Source: Achromobacter sp. Root83 (GTDB taxonomy: Bacteria; Pseudomonadota; Gammaproteobacteria; Burkholderiales; Burkholderiaceae_B). Taken from it: 64,000 bases of DNA. Where the stretch lies: contig NZ_LMIU01000008.1 in assembly GCF_001428845.1 (NCBI RefSeq), forward strand, positions 62,001-126,000. The letters are read 5' to 3'. The notes under the pieces are model-generated. The model saw only the letters and a program-made list of their open reading frames with translations. It ran no database searches and was not told where the DNA came from. Numbering within the stretch: position 1 is the first letter of the stretch; every line of letters starts with the position of its first letter. The position numbers and the translations under genes were made by a program. Positions 33,929 to 43,420 of this stretch are shown here, piece by piece.

Positions 33929-34834
33929 TTACCACTGGGCGTCCGTGCCTTCCTGGAAATAGCCCACCAGAAAATCCACGAAGGCCCGCACCTTGGCGGA
34001 CAGGTGGTGCCGTTCCGGGAAGACGGCGTAGATATCCGCCTGCGGCAGCGCATAGTCTTCCAGCACCTGAACCAGCCGGCCGCTGCGCAGATAGCGCGCC
34101 AGATCCCATTCGGCGCGCTGCAGGATGCCCAGGCCGGCCAGCCCCCAGGTCAGCGTCACCTCGCCATCGTTGCTGCTGAGGTTGCCGCGCACCTTCACGG
34201 TCTCGCTGCGCCGGCCCTTGGTAAAACGCCACATCCCGTAGGTGGCGTCGTTCTGGCGCAGCACGATGCATTGATGGCGCGCGAGGTCATGCGGGGTGGC
34301 GGGCACGCCGTGCAGCTTCAGGTAGCCGGGGGAGGCGCACACCAGGCGGCGATTGGGCGCGATCTTGCGCGCGATCAGGCTGGTATCCGGCAGGTCGCCG
34401 AAACGCACGGCGACGTCGAACGCGTCGCGCACGAAGTCGGCCGGCCGGTCGGTGAGCTGCAGTTGCAGCGCGACCTCCGGGTACTTCTGCGCGAACTCGG
34501 CGATGGCCGGCGCGATGTAGCTGCGGCCGAAGCCCAGCGGCGCGTTGACCTTGAGCAGTCCGCGCGGACTGGCCTGACGGCTGGCGATCTGCTCGTCCAG
34601 GTCGTCGATCTCGTCCAGGATGCGGCGGGCGCTTTCCAGGTAGACCTCGCCTTCGGCGGTCAGGCTCAGGCGGCGGGTGCTGCGGTTGAACAGCCGCACG
34701 CCCAGCCGCGCCTCGATCTGCGCCAGCCGCTTGCTGACCGCGGCGGGCGTGACGTCGAGCTCTCGCGCGGCCGCCGACATACCGCCAGCGCGCGCGAGCT
34801 CAACCACTAGCTGCAATTCACTGGAATGTCCCAT
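33929..34834 (-). CDS. LysR-family transcriptional regulator
   Basis: 301 residues with the winged HTH at 1-62 (AGGMSAAARELDVTPAAVSKRLAQIEARLGVRLFNRSTRRLSLT) and a substrate-binding-like effector domain (about 90-295). It resembles the CrgA/DhcR-like LysR group, with LIARKIAPNRRLVCASPGYL. It follows yajQ by 18 bp on the same strand, so co-transcription is possible, and converges with the Ada-AlkA gene. No target can be named. Confidence 0.88.
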   Translation of the reverse strand: MGHSSELQLVVELARAGGMSAAARELDVTPAAVSKRLAQIEARLGVRLFNRSTRRLSLTAEGEVYLESARRILDEIDDLDEQIASRQASPRGLLKVNAPLGFGRSYIAPAIAEFAQKYPEVALQLQLTDRPADFVRDAFDVAVRFGDLPDTSLIARKIAPNRRLVCASPGYLKLHGVPATPHDLARHQCIVLRQNDATYGMWRFTKGRRSETVKVRGNLSSNDGEVTLTWGLAGLGILQRAEWDLARYLRSGRLVQVLEDYALPQADIYAVFPERHHLSAKVRAFVDFLVGYFQEGTDAQW

Positions 34835-34852
34835 GGGTATGGGCCCAGCGCC

Positions 34853-35335
34853 TCAATCGCGGAAGTTTTCGAACTGCAGCGGCAGGTCGACGTCCGTCTT
34901 CTTCAGCAGGGCAATGGCGGTCTGCAGGTCATCGCGCTTCTTGCCGGTGATGCGCAGCTTGTCGCCGTTGATCTGGGATTCCACCTTGAGCTTGGCATTC
35001 TTGATGGCGGCGATGAGCTTCTTGGCCACCGGCTGCTCGATGCCTTGCTTGATGGTGACCTTCTGGCGGGCGCCCCCCAGGTTTTCCAGGGGATCGGCCA
35101 CGTCCAGGCAGCGCACGTCGATGCCGCGGGCCGACAGGCGGCCGCGCAGGATGTCCAGCATCTGCTTGAGCTGGAACGCGCTGGAGGCGACCTGGGTCAC
35201 GACGAAGCCGTCCAGTTCGAACTTGGCTTCGGTGCCCTTGAAGTCGAAGCGGGTGGCCAGTTCGCGGTTCGCCTGATCGATGGCGTTGCTGAGTTCGTGT
35301 TTGTCGACTTCGGAGACGACGTCAAAAGTAGGCAT
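34853..35335 (-). CDS. yajQ: YajQ-family nucleotide-binding protein
   Basis: 160 residues over the whole DUF520/YajQ family: MPTFDVVSEVDKHELSNAIDQANRELATRFDFKGTEA, DVRCLDVADPLENLGG, INGDKLRITGKKRDDLQTAIALLKK. Small cytoplasmic protein of two ferredoxin-like domains; some homologues bind cyclic di-GMP and help control transcription. It sits between the heme ABC ATPase gene and a LysR gene on the same strand; the link to either is probably incidental. Nearly every family landmark is present. Confidence 0.95.
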   Translation of the reverse strand: MPTFDVVSEVDKHELSNAIDQANRELATRFDFKGTEAKFELDGFVVTQVASSAFQLKQMLDILRGRLSARGIDVRCLDVADPLENLGGARQKVTIKQGIEQPVAKKLIAAIKNAKLKVESQINGDKLRITGKKRDDLQTAIALLKKTDVDLPLQFENFRD

Positions 35336-35403
35336 GACACGGGTCCTGTGGGTGAGTGATGGAAGTGCTTACACCCGCCATTTTAGCGGTCCCGCGTCCG
35401 GCG

Positions 35404-36192
35404 TCACGTCGTCACCACCAACAGGCGCTCCGATTGCAGCGGATGCGGCATGACATGCGCCTCGATTCCATACGCCAGATACAGATTCGCCGGCGTCAGC
35501 ACCTGCGCCGGCGTGCCGGCCGCGATGCCGCGCCCCGCGCAGAGCAGCAGCAGGCGGTCGCACCAGCGCGCGGCCAGGTTCATGTCGTGCAGGATCACCA
35601 GTACCCCCGTATCGCCGGCGTGCGCCAGGCCGGCGGCCACGCGCAGCAGATCGCCCTGATGCTTGGGATCCAGGCTGGCGGTGGGTTCGTCCAGCAGCAG
35701 GTAGCGCGGCTCGCCGTCGGCGCGCGCCGCCTTGCACTGCACCAGCACCCGGGCGAACTGCACGCGCTGCTGTTCCCCGCCCGAGAGCTCGGGATAGCGG
35801 CGCGCCCCCAGATGCGACACGTCGGCCCAGCCCAGCGCCAGGTCCACCAGCGCATCCACTTGCCCGGGGGACAGTTCCGGAAACGGATAGGCACCCATGG
35901 CGACCACTTCGCGCACGTCCAGATCGAAGCTCAGCCCCGGCTTTTGCGGCAGCACCGCGCGCAGGCGGGCCTGCCGCCGGTGCGCCAGCCCGCGCAGGTC
36001 CGCGTCGCCCAGGCGCACCGATCCCGAATCGGGCGCCAGTTCGGCCGACATCGCGCCCAGCAGGGTGGACTTGCCCGCGCCGTTGGCGCCCAGCAGTCCC
36101 ACCACTTCGCCGGGACGCACCGCCAGGGACACCTGGTCCAGGATGCGATTGCCGCCGCGCGTCAGGATAAGGTTGTCGGCCGCCAGCATCAT
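35404..36192 (-). CDS. bhuV: Heme ABC transporter ATPase
   Basis: 262 residues, HmuV-type ATPase. Walker A is GANGAGKST, the signature is LSGGEQQRVQFARVL, Walker B is YLLLDEPTASLD, and the switch His lies in VLHD-like VILHDMNLA. It powers heme import through BhuU from BhuT. The first of two adjacent ATGs overlaps the bhuU stop by four bases. Last gene of the bhuRSTUV order. Confidence 0.92.
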   Translation of the reverse strand: MMLAADNLILTRGGNRILDQVSLAVRPGEVVGLLGANGAGKSTLLGAMSAELAPDSGSVRLGDADLRGLAHRRQARLRAVLPQKPGLSFDLDVREVVAMGAYPFPELSPGQVDALVDLALGWADVSHLGARRYPELSGGEQQRVQFARVLVQCKAARADGEPRYLLLDEPTASLDPKHQGDLLRVAAGLAHAGDTGVLVILHDMNLAARWCDRLLLLCAGRGIAAGTPAQVLTPANLYLAYGIEAHVMPHPLQSERLLVVTT

Positions 36193-37211
36193 CCGTGCCT
36201 CCGGCCACGCGCCAGCAGCCACAAGAAAAAGGGTCCTCCGACCAGGCTGGTCACCAGCCCGATCGGCAATTCCGCCGGCACCACGGCCACGCGCGCCAGC
36301 CAATCGGCCAACGTCAGCGCCAAGGCGCCGCCCAGCACGCAGGCCGGCAGCAGCCAGCGGTGGTTGGCGCCCAGCGTCATGCGCACCAGATGCGGCACCA
36401 CCAGGCCGACGAAGCCGATGCCGCCCGTGGCGGCCACCAGCGGGCCCACGATCAGCGCGCACGCCAGCACGAGCTGCGCGCGCACGCGCTTGAGCGCATA
36501 GCCCAGATGCTGGGCCTCGCGCTCGCCCAGCAGCAGGGCATTCATGACCCGCCACTGGCGCATCAGCCACCACGACAACAGCAGCACCCACGGCCCCAGG
36601 AATGCCAGCAGCGGCCAGTTGGCGCCGGCCAGGCTGCCCATGGTCCAGAACGTCAGGTCGCGCAGTTGGGCGTCATTCGCCACGAAGGTGAACAGCCCGA
36701 TCATCGCCCCCGCCACCGCGTTGATCGCGATGCCCGCCAGCAGCAGCCCCGCCATTCCGGGCACGCGCCGACCCAGTGTGTAGGCGCAGAAGGTGGCGAT
36801 CAGGCTGCCGGCGAAGGCCGCCGGCGCCAGTATCCAGAAGCCGCCCGAGGTCAGCACGATGGCGGCCACCGCGCCCAGGGAACCGCCCGCCGAAATGCCG
36901 ATCAGGCCCGGTTCGGCCAGCGGATTGCGGAACAGCGCCTGCATGGCCGCGCCGGAAATGGCCAGCGCGGCGCCGGCCACCAGGGCGAACAGCACGCGGG
37001 GCAGGCGGATGTCGATCAACACGTTGCGCCACAGCGCGTCGTCCGGCGCGGCCGCCCACAGCAGCCGGGGCATGTCGCGCAGAGGAATCTGCACCGCGCC
37101 GCTGCTGCTGGCGGCCAGGGCGGCCACGGCCACGGCCGCCCCCAGCAGCGCCAGCGCCATGGGCGCCGAGATGCGTGTGGACGCGCGCCCCGCGCTAGCG
37201 CCCCATGACAC
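36189..37211 (-). CDS. bhuU: Heme ABC transporter permease
   Basis: 340 residues, FecCD/BtuC-type permease with about ten membrane helices: RLPRVLFALVAGAALAISGAAMQALFRNPLAEPGLIGISAGGSLGA, LLLAGIAINAVAGAMIGL, GIGFVGLVVPHLVRMTLGANHRWLLP. The likely start is GTG at 37211, with GGGAGG six bases upstream (37218-37223), overlapping the end of bhuT by 17 bp; an ATG at 37160 is the alternative. It moves heme across the inner membrane. Confidence 0.92.
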   Translation of the reverse strand: MSWGASAGRASTRISAPMALALLGAAVAVAALAASSSGAVQIPLRDMPRLLWAAAPDDALWRNVLIDIRLPRVLFALVAGAALAISGAAMQALFRNPLAEPGLIGISAGGSLGAVAAIVLTSGGFWILAPAAFAGSLIATFCAYTLGRRVPGMAGLLLAGIAINAVAGAMIGLFTFVANDAQLRDLTFWTMGSLAGANWPLLAFLGPWVLLLSWWLMRQWRVMNALLLGEREAQHLGYALKRVRAQLVLACALIVGPLVAATGGIGFVGLVVPHLVRMTLGANHRWLLPACVLGGALALTLADWLARVAVVPAELPIGLVTSLVGGPFFLWLLARGRRHG

Positions 37212-38028
37212 CGGCAGCCTCCCGCTTGAGCTCGGTCAGCGCCAGCGGCAGGCGCGGCCCCATGCCCAGCAGCAGCAGGTCGTCCATGACGATCACGCGC
37301 TTGTGGGCGGCAGCGGGCGTGGAGGCGATGCCGGGCAGGCGCAGCAGCTTTTCCACGCCGCCCGAGGCGTCAATGGACGTGCTCGTGATGACGATCACGT
37401 CGGGCGCGAGCGCGCTGATCGCCTCGGCCGACACCGGCTTGTAGCCCTGCTGGTCTTTCAGCACGTTCACCAGCCCGGCCATCGCCATGACCTCGTTGGC
37501 GGCGGTGCCGCCCCCGGCGCCCTGCAGCGCGCCGGTGCGGTTAAGCAGCAGGACCGCCCGCGCATTGGTGACGGGAATCGCGTCCACCGCCGCGAGGTCG
37601 CGCGCAATGCCCGCCACCATGGTCTCGCCGGCGGGCGCCACGTCCAGCGCCTGGGCGATGTCGCGGATGCGCGCCTTCAGCGAATCGACGGACGGCGTAT
37701 CCGGCACGGTCACGATGCGCACGCCGACGTCGCCCAACCGCTTGAGGGCGTCGGGCGGCCCCGCCTGTTCGGACGCCAGCACCAGGTCGGGCTTGAGCGC
37801 CAGCACGCCTTCCACCGGCACCGCGCGGTAATAGCCGACGCGCGGCAGCTTGGTCGCGGCCTCCGGGTACAGGCTGGAAAGATCGTCTCCCACCAGCCTG
37901 CCGCCCTGCCCCAACTGGTACACGATCTCTGTCACGCTGCCGCCCAGCGTCACCACGCGGGCGGGCGGCGCGGCCTGCGCGCCCGCCACCAGCAACCAGC
38001 CCGCCGCCACTGCCCACCATTTGTTCAT
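37195..38028 (-). CDS. bhuT: Periplasmic heme-binding protein
   Basis: 277 residues with a signal peptide ending AGAQA (about 19) and the class III binding-protein fold of HmuT: ARVVTLGGSVTEIVYQLGQGGRLVGDDLSSLYPEAATKLPRVGYYRAVPVEGVLALKPDLVLASEQAGPP. The Tyr in GYYRA is at the position that often ligands heme in this family. It delivers heme to BhuUV. Its end overlaps the start of bhuU. Confidence 0.92.
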   Translation of the reverse strand: MNKWWAVAAGWLLVAGAQAAPPARVVTLGGSVTEIVYQLGQGGRLVGDDLSSLYPEAATKLPRVGYYRAVPVEGVLALKPDLVLASEQAGPPDALKRLGDVGVRIVTVPDTPSVDSLKARIRDIAQALDVAPAGETMVAGIARDLAAVDAIPVTNARAVLLLNRTGALQGAGGGTAANEVMAMAGLVNVLKDQQGYKPVSAEAISALAPDVIVITSTSIDASGGVEKLLRLPGIASTPAAAHKRVIVMDDLLLLGMGPRLPLALTELKREAAGVMGR

Positions 38029-38046
38029 CGCAGCTTCCTTGGATGC

Positions 38047-39093
38047 TCAAGCGGCCAGCGGCGCGCTGCACAGGCCGACCATCAGTTCGCGCCAGCCCGT
38101 GAGTTCCGGCTTGCCCGGCTTGCGCTCGCCGAAGAACTGCACGATCAGGTCGCCCGTGGATGCATATACCTCCAGCGAGGTCACCCAGCCGTCGGAGGTG
38201 GGCTTGTTGACCACCCAGGCCGACGCGATCGCGGTCGTATCCAGGTGCAGATTGAACTTCGGGTCCAGTACGTTGAACCAGGGGCCGGTGCGGCGCAGCG
38301 CCTGCACCGGGCCCGAATGGATCTGGATCATGCCGCGGTTGCCCACGAAACACATGATGGGCAGGCCGGATTCCGCGGCCGACTGCAGCATGCGTTCCAC
38401 GGCGTCGGCCGGCACCGGCTGGGCCAGGTCTTCGCCGGCCGCCGTCAGGGCCGCCAGCCGCGATACCTTGAACTTGCGCAGCAGCGGAAAGAATTCGTGG
38501 GTGTCCTTCATGCCCAGCCAGGCTGCGCGCCAGGCCTGTGCATCCTCGACCTGTTCGGCGTCGGTGACGGGGGCATAGGATTCGGCCACGGGCCATTGCG
38601 ATTCCCCCGCGAACCGGGCGACCAGCGCATCGTAGGCGGCCGCGTCGGTGGCGTCGGTGCGGTAGACCTTGTGCACCGCCACGCCCGCGCCGTCAAAGAA
38701 CTGCAGGCTGTGGCGCCCGTCCTGCTCGACCGCCCAGGCGGACTTCCAGGCGGTGAAGAACACCCGCAGGTCGATATCCGGTCCCAGCACCAGGCCCACC
38801 GGACCTTCGGCCTGAATGTCCAGATACGCGCCATGGCGTTCATGCACGCACCAGTCGTTGCGGGTCAGCGCCATGACTTCGCCCAGCGTGCCCAGTTCGC
38901 GGAAAATCGCTTGCGGCACGCCGTGCAGCGCAGTCGCCCTCACGCCGCCACAGCCCGCGGCCACCCATTCGGCCTCGGACACGCCCAGCGCCTGGGCAAG
39001 ATTGCGGGCGCGCAGCCCGGGCTGCGCCGCGGCCAGTGTCTCGTTGCGGGCGCGCAGTTCCTCGGCGCGTGTCGTGAAATCGGTATTCGTCAT
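38047..39093 (-). CDS. bhuS: Hemin-degrading/heme-carrier protein
   Basis: 348 residues, the HemS/ChuX-like duplicated fold: ATALHGVPQAIFRELGTLGEVMALTRNDWCVHERHGAYLD in the first half and FVGNRGMIQIHSGPVQALRRTGPWFNVLDPKFNLHLDTTAIASAWVVNKPT in the second, with the conserved His and Arg of the heme pocket in each. Cytoplasmic protein that accepts or degrades imported heme. GGAGGG before the ATG at 39093 fixes the start, and the long upstream open frame is discarded. Between bhuT and bhuR, as in Bordetella. Confidence 0.92.
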   Translation of the reverse strand: MTNTDFTTRAEELRARNETLAAAQPGLRARNLAQALGVSEAEWVAAGCGGVRATALHGVPQAIFRELGTLGEVMALTRNDWCVHERHGAYLDIQAEGPVGLVLGPDIDLRVFFTAWKSAWAVEQDGRHSLQFFDGAGVAVHKVYRTDATDAAAYDALVARFAGESQWPVAESYAPVTDAEQVEDAQAWRAAWLGMKDTHEFFPLLRKFKVSRLAALTAAGEDLAQPVPADAVERMLQSAAESGLPIMCFVGNRGMIQIHSGPVQALRRTGPWFNVLDPKFNLHLDTTAIASAWVVNKPTSDGWVTSLEVYASTGDLIVQFFGERKPGKPELTGWRELMVGLCSAPLAA

Positions 39094-39173
39094 CGTAGGC
39101 CCTCCGGCCGGTGCCAAACATTGCTGAAAAGCCGCCGCCGAGTCCGGTCGCGCCGGATGGCGGCGGGCCGAAC

Positions 39174-41792
39174 TCAATACTGGTAAGTCAATGAGACGCG
39201 CACGCTGCGCCCCGGTTCCGTGTACCAATCCACCGGGCGCGGAATCGTGTTGGCGCCCGCGGTCGGCACGTTGATGGCCTCCCAGTACTTCTTGTCGAAC
39301 AGGTTGAACACGCCAGCCTGCACCTGCAAACCCTTCACCGCGGCCGGGCGCCAATACCCCATCAAATCCACCACCCCGTAGCCCGGCGCCTTGAAGTCGG
39401 GATTGGGCGCGTCGGCCGCGGCGTCGGGATACTCGACCTTGTTGCGTTGCAGCGCGGTGGTCAGCAGCGCGTCCACGCCCCACACGTCGCGGCCGTAGCC
39501 CAGGCCCAGCACCGCCTTCAGCGGTGCCACGGAATTCAGGTACTGGCCCGTGCCCTCGTCCTTGCCCACGGCCCAGGCCAGCGAGCCCCAGGTGCGCCAG
39601 CCGGGCGCGAACTTCCAGTGGGCGCTGGCTTCGGCGCCGTAGATCCGGACCTTTGCGCGATTCACGTTGCCGGTCACGCCCAGCGGGTACTGCCCGGCCC
39701 AGCCCGGCTGCCACTGCGGCGAGCCTGCGTTCAGCGGCACATCGCCATCGATAAAGTTCTGATAACGATTATCAAACAACGATACCGCACCGCCCAGGTC
39801 GTCGGAACCGATCTTGGCGCCCAGTTCCCAGCCCTTGCTGGTTTCGGGCTTCAGATAGGGGTTGCCCACGCGCAGGTAGGTGCCCGGGCCGCCATAGTTG
39901 GTGTAGAGCTGCGTGGCGCTGGGCGCCTTGAATCCGTAGGCGTATTGCGCATAAAGGCTCAGCTCGTCCATCGCCTTCCAGGTGGCCAGCAGCTTCGGCG
40001 AGAAGCGGCTGCCGCTGTTGGACGGCGGCAGCGCGCCCGCGTTGGGATTGCTCTCGTAGCTGGCGCTGGACTGCGGCCGCTGCTCGTAGTGGTCGTAGCG
40101 CAGGGCCGGCATGACGGTGTAGCGGCCGTCGGCGAAGCTGAACTCGTCCTGCACCCACAAGGCCCACTGGTTGCCCTTGGACTGCGGGACGTCGGCCTGG
40201 TTGGTATGCAGCATGTCGCACGAACGCGGGCCGAACGGCGCCGGCAGGCCCGGACGGATCGTCGGGCAGTTGTCGTAGCCGCTGGAGTTCTGTTCGGTCT
40301 TGTTGCCGTACCACTCGCCGCCCACCGTCCATAGCTGCGACACGGTCGCGCCCGCCAGCCGCTTGGTCAGTTCGCCGTTCACGCCGAACAGCGTCTGCTG
40401 GATGGAATTGCTGCGGCCATAGGGACCGTTGGGGAAACCGTACCGGAAAGGATCGCCGGGAATGATGCGGGCGCGCGAATCGACGCCGCGTATGCCGTTT
40501 TGCGAGTTATCCAGCCGCAGGCGCTGCCAGTAGACGACCGCGGTGGCCGTGTCGATCAGGCTGCCGGCGCCGGGCGCGGCGTAGGCGTAGTCCAGCGACA
40601 CGCGCTCGCGCTCGGTCTCTTTGCTGGTGCTGTTCTCACCCGGCAGATAGCTGGTGCCCGCGCCCTGTTCGAACATGCTGTCGATGTCGGCGTCGCGCTT
40701 GAAGTATTCGCCCGTCAGACCGAAGCGGTGGCCGCCTTCGACCCGCTGCTGCAGCTTCAAGAGGAAGCTGCGCTGATCGTAGTCTTCCGGGCTGGGCTTG
40801 CTGCGCGCCGGGCCATACCCGCCCACGTCGCCACGGTTGTCCAGTTCATGGCCATTGCGCACGCCGGCCTGCACCAGCCAGAACGTGTTGCTGTGGATCT
40901 GGCCGGCCAGCGCGGCGTTGGCGCCCCAACTGCGGTCGGCGGAATCGTAGTCGGTCTTGGCCAGCGCGCCGAAGGTCTTGCCGTCCGTCAGCAGGTCCGA
41001 CGGGTTCAGCGTATGCAGGTCGGCAATGCCGGAAATCGCGCCGGACCCGCCGCCGCTGGCGTCCGCGCCGCGCACGATATCCAGGCGCGACAGGCTGTTG
41101 AAGTCCACTGCCTCAAGGCCGCCCTTCACGCCGCGCGCGCCGTCGTCCAGCCATGGAAGGCGGATGCCGTCCACCCGGGTCAGCACGCGGTCCTGGTCCA
41201 GGCCCCGGATGTTGATGCTGTTGTTCTGGCGATTGAAGCTCACGCCCGGCTCGGCGCGCTTGCCCAGGTCGCTCCAGTTCCTGATCTGCAGGTCGTCCAT
41301 GCGCCTGCGGTCGGTGCTGGTATCCCAGGCCGGCGTGACGGCCGCGCCCTCTCCGTCGACCTGGACCGGCGCCAACTGCGTCACGCCGCCCTGCGGCTGC
41401 GACTGCAGCACGAACACGCCGGCGCTGCGTTCGGACACGCCCAGGCCGCTGCCCGCCAGCAGGCGCGAGAAGCCTTCATGCACGGAGTACACCCCATCCA
41501 GCCCGGCCGTGCGGCGCTGCCCCACCAGCGCGGCGTCGAACAGCACCGTCACGCCCGCGCTGTCCGCGAAACGCGGCAACGCATCGGCCAGCGCCCCCGC
41601 CGGAATGCGATACCCGCGCGCATCGGCCTGCGCGACGGTCTGCGCCTGCGCGCCGGCCGAAGGCAGCACCGCGGCGCACGCGGCGGCCACGGCCAGCGCG
41701 GCCTGCATCGCGGCGGCAAATCGGGTCAGCCGGCATTGCTCGCCTTGGGCTGGTCGGGAGCCGCTTGCGCGGCCGGCAGGGAAATAAGCCAT
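39174..41792 (-). CDS. bhuR: TonB-dependent outer-membrane heme receptor with signalling domain
   Basis: 872 residues. Signal peptide to about 50, then an STN signalling domain (about 60-115, IPAGALADALPRFADSAGVTVLFD) that talks to an FecR-type anti-sigma, a plug (about 165-280), and a 22-strand barrel ending in an aromatic residue. The heme-receptor boxes GFKAPS (FRAP-like) and NPYLKPE (NPNL-like) are present, but no His lies between them, unlike the classical HemR layout. Takes heme across the outer membrane and senses it. AAAGGA precedes the ATG. Confidence 0.94.
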   Translation of the reverse strand: MAYFPAGRASGSRPAQGEQCRLTRFAAAMQAALAVAAACAAVLPSAGAQAQTVAQADARGYRIPAGALADALPRFADSAGVTVLFDAALVGQRRTAGLDGVYSVHEGFSRLLAGSGLGVSERSAGVFVLQSQPQGGVTQLAPVQVDGEGAAVTPAWDTSTDRRRMDDLQIRNWSDLGKRAEPGVSFNRQNNSINIRGLDQDRVLTRVDGIRLPWLDDGARGVKGGLEAVDFNSLSRLDIVRGADASGGGSGAISGIADLHTLNPSDLLTDGKTFGALAKTDYDSADRSWGANAALAGQIHSNTFWLVQAGVRNGHELDNRGDVGGYGPARSKPSPEDYDQRSFLLKLQQRVEGGHRFGLTGEYFKRDADIDSMFEQGAGTSYLPGENSTSKETERERVSLDYAYAAPGAGSLIDTATAVVYWQRLRLDNSQNGIRGVDSRARIIPGDPFRYGFPNGPYGRSNSIQQTLFGVNGELTKRLAGATVSQLWTVGGEWYGNKTEQNSSGYDNCPTIRPGLPAPFGPRSCDMLHTNQADVPQSKGNQWALWVQDEFSFADGRYTVMPALRYDHYEQRPQSSASYESNPNAGALPPSNSGSRFSPKLLATWKAMDELSLYAQYAYGFKAPSATQLYTNYGGPGTYLRVGNPYLKPETSKGWELGAKIGSDDLGGAVSLFDNRYQNFIDGDVPLNAGSPQWQPGWAGQYPLGVTGNVNRAKVRIYGAEASAHWKFAPGWRTWGSLAWAVGKDEGTGQYLNSVAPLKAVLGLGYGRDVWGVDALLTTALQRNKVEYPDAAADAPNPDFKAPGYGVVDLMGYWRPAAVKGLQVQAGVFNLFDKKYWEAINVPTAGANTIPRPVDWYTEPGRSVRVSLTYQY
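39761..39773. promoter_or_regulatory. Fur-box-like palindrome inside bhuR
   Basis: GATAACGATTATC is a near-symmetric 13-mer made of two GATAAC/GATTAT-type hexamers, as in Fur operators. It lies in the C-terminal barrel coding region, where it encodes a FDNRY segment. It may be accidental. Confidence 0.3.
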
Positions 41793-41898
41793 GGTCGTCC
41801 TTTCGATCCAACAGGTATCGGCATTTGTTTGCCTATACAGACCATGACCCTCGTGAAAACCAGACCGGACAGCGCTGCCTCCGATAATTTGTAAAAGT

Positions 41899-42912
41899 TC
41901 AGGCGCCCAACGGTGCGCGCGGCGCGATCGTCACCCAGTACGGCGTGCGGTAACGCACCTGCACGGGCAAGGTCGCCGGCAAGGCGGCCAGCACCGCATC
42001 GGTGTCGTGCAATTGAAAAGCGCCCGAGATGCGCAGGTGCGCGATCTCGGGATCGCAGCGCACGATGCCCTGCCGGTACCGCGCCAGTTCGGCAGCAAAG
42101 GCGTCCAGCCGCAATTGGCTGGCGTACAGCACGCCGCGCATCCAATCCCCGGCATGCGGGTCGGCGGGCGCCGGCGGCGAAACGCCTTCCGGCGTCAGGC
42201 TGCTCTGCTCGCCGGCCGCCAGGCTGACAAAGCGGCCCGGCTGCGCGGCGGTGCTGACCCGCACCCGCCCCTCTTGCACGCTGACCTGGCAACGCGCGCC
42301 CTCCTGGCGCACGCAGAAGCGCGACGCGTGCGCCTCGATATCGCCCTGGCGCGTGCGCACCACGAAGGGTCGCGGATGCGTGGCCGGATCCGCCACCGCA
42401 TGCACGGCGATCTCGCCGGACCGCAGACGCAGCAGGCGCGTCGAGTCATCGAACAGCACGTCGACGGCGCTGGCGGTATTCAGATGCAAGGTCGAGCCGT
42501 CGGCCAGCGTCACGTCGCGCCGCTCGCCGGCCGCGCTGCGGTAGTCGGCGCGCCAGTCCATGGGGCCGGCGCGCCACGCCGCCCAGCCGGCCGGTCCGGC
42601 CACCACCAGCGCCACCAGCGTCTTCAGGGCGGCGCGGCGGCTCTTGAACGCGGGCCGGTTCAAGGTGGCCATGCCCAGCGCCGAGGGAATCAGCCCGAAG
42701 CGCGCATTCACGCGCTGCGCGCGCTGCCAGGCGTGTTCGTGCTCGGCCTTGCTGGCGCGCCATTGGGCGCACGCGCGCACGTCGGCGTCGGTGGCCCGGT
42801 CCGAGCTCAGGCGCAACAGCCAGCGCGCCGCTTCGCGCGCGACGTTGCGCTCGACGGGCGGCAATTCGCCCGCGCCCTCCGCGTGCGCGCTCAGATCACC
42901 GCCATGATGCAT
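41899..42912 (-). CDS. hurR: FecR-like transmembrane anti-sigma/signal transducer
   Basis: 337 residues. An N-terminal cytoplasmic region (about 25-70, AARWLLRLSSDRATDADVRACAQWRASKAEHEHAWQRAQ) is followed by a membrane helix (about 93-113), the FecR domain (GERRDVTLADGSTLHLNTASAVDVLFDDSTRLLRLRSGEI, about 127-170) and a C-terminal secretin/TonB-like part that meets the BhuR STN domain. It passes the heme signal to HurI. It overlaps hurI on the same strand. Confidence 0.9.
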   Translation of the reverse strand: MHHGGDLSAHAEGAGELPPVERNVAREAARWLLRLSSDRATDADVRACAQWRASKAEHEHAWQRAQRVNARFGLIPSALGMATLNRPAFKSRRAALKTLVALVVAGPAGWAAWRAGPMDWRADYRSAAGERRDVTLADGSTLHLNTASAVDVLFDDSTRLLRLRSGEIAVHAVADPATHPRPFVVRTRQGDIEAHASRFCVRQEGARCQVSVQEGRVRVSTAAQPGRFVSLAAGEQSSLTPEGVSPPAPADPHAGDWMRGVLYASQLRLDAFAAELARYRQGIVRCDPEIAHLRISGAFQLHDTDAVLAALPATLPVQVRYRTPYWVTIAPRAPLGA

Positions 42913-43400
42913 TGCTCAAGCCCTTTTGCGATGTAGCGGTGTACGGTGCGCAGCGATACCTTCAGCCGTTCGGCGATCTCCGCGTGGCTCAGGCCTTCAA
43001 GCTGCGCCATCAGGAAGGCCTGGCGGGCGGGCAGCGGCAGGCCCGCCAGCATCTCGTCGATCTCCTGCAGCGTTTCCAGGATGATCAGGCGCTGTTCCGC
43101 CGACGGGGCGAGCGCCTCGGGCATCAGCGCAAGCGCTTCCAGATACGCCAGTTCCACCGAACGGCGGCGATGATGATTCAACAGCAGGCGCTTGGCGATC
43201 GTGGTCAGGTAGGCGCGCGGTTCGCGCAAGGCGTCCAGCTCGTGGCGATGGCGCAGCACCCGGACGAACGTGTCCTGGGCCAGATCGGCGGCATCGAAGC
43301 TGTTGCCCAGCTTGGCGCGCAGCCAGCCATGCAGCCACCCGTGATGGGTTCGGTACAGAAGATGAACGGTGTCGCCTGAGGCGAGCACGGGATTCGGCAC
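42891..43400 (-). CDS. hurI: FecI-like ECF sigma factor for heme receptor expression
   Basis: 169 residues. Region 2 (LLYRTHHGWLHGWLRAKLGNSFDAADLAQDTFVRVLRHRHELDALREPRAYLTTIAKRLLLNHHRRR) and region 4 (LPLPARQAFLMAQLEGLSHAEIAERLKVSLRTVHRYIAKGLEQC) are typical of FecI. The frame opens at a TTG at 43433, but GTG at 43400 with GGGAG six bases upstream is the better start. It activates bhuR once HurR has relayed the heme signal. A Fur-like element lies just upstream. Confidence 0.9.
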   Translation of the reverse strand: MPNPVLASGDTVHLLYRTHHGWLHGWLRAKLGNSFDAADLAQDTFVRVLRHRHELDALREPRAYLTTIAKRLLLNHHRRRSVELAYLEALALMPEALAPSAEQRLIILETLQEIDEMLAGLPLPARQAFLMAQLEGLSHAEIAERLKVSLRTVHRYIAKGLEQCIMAVI

Positions 43401-43420
43401 GGATGGCTCCCTGGACTCAA

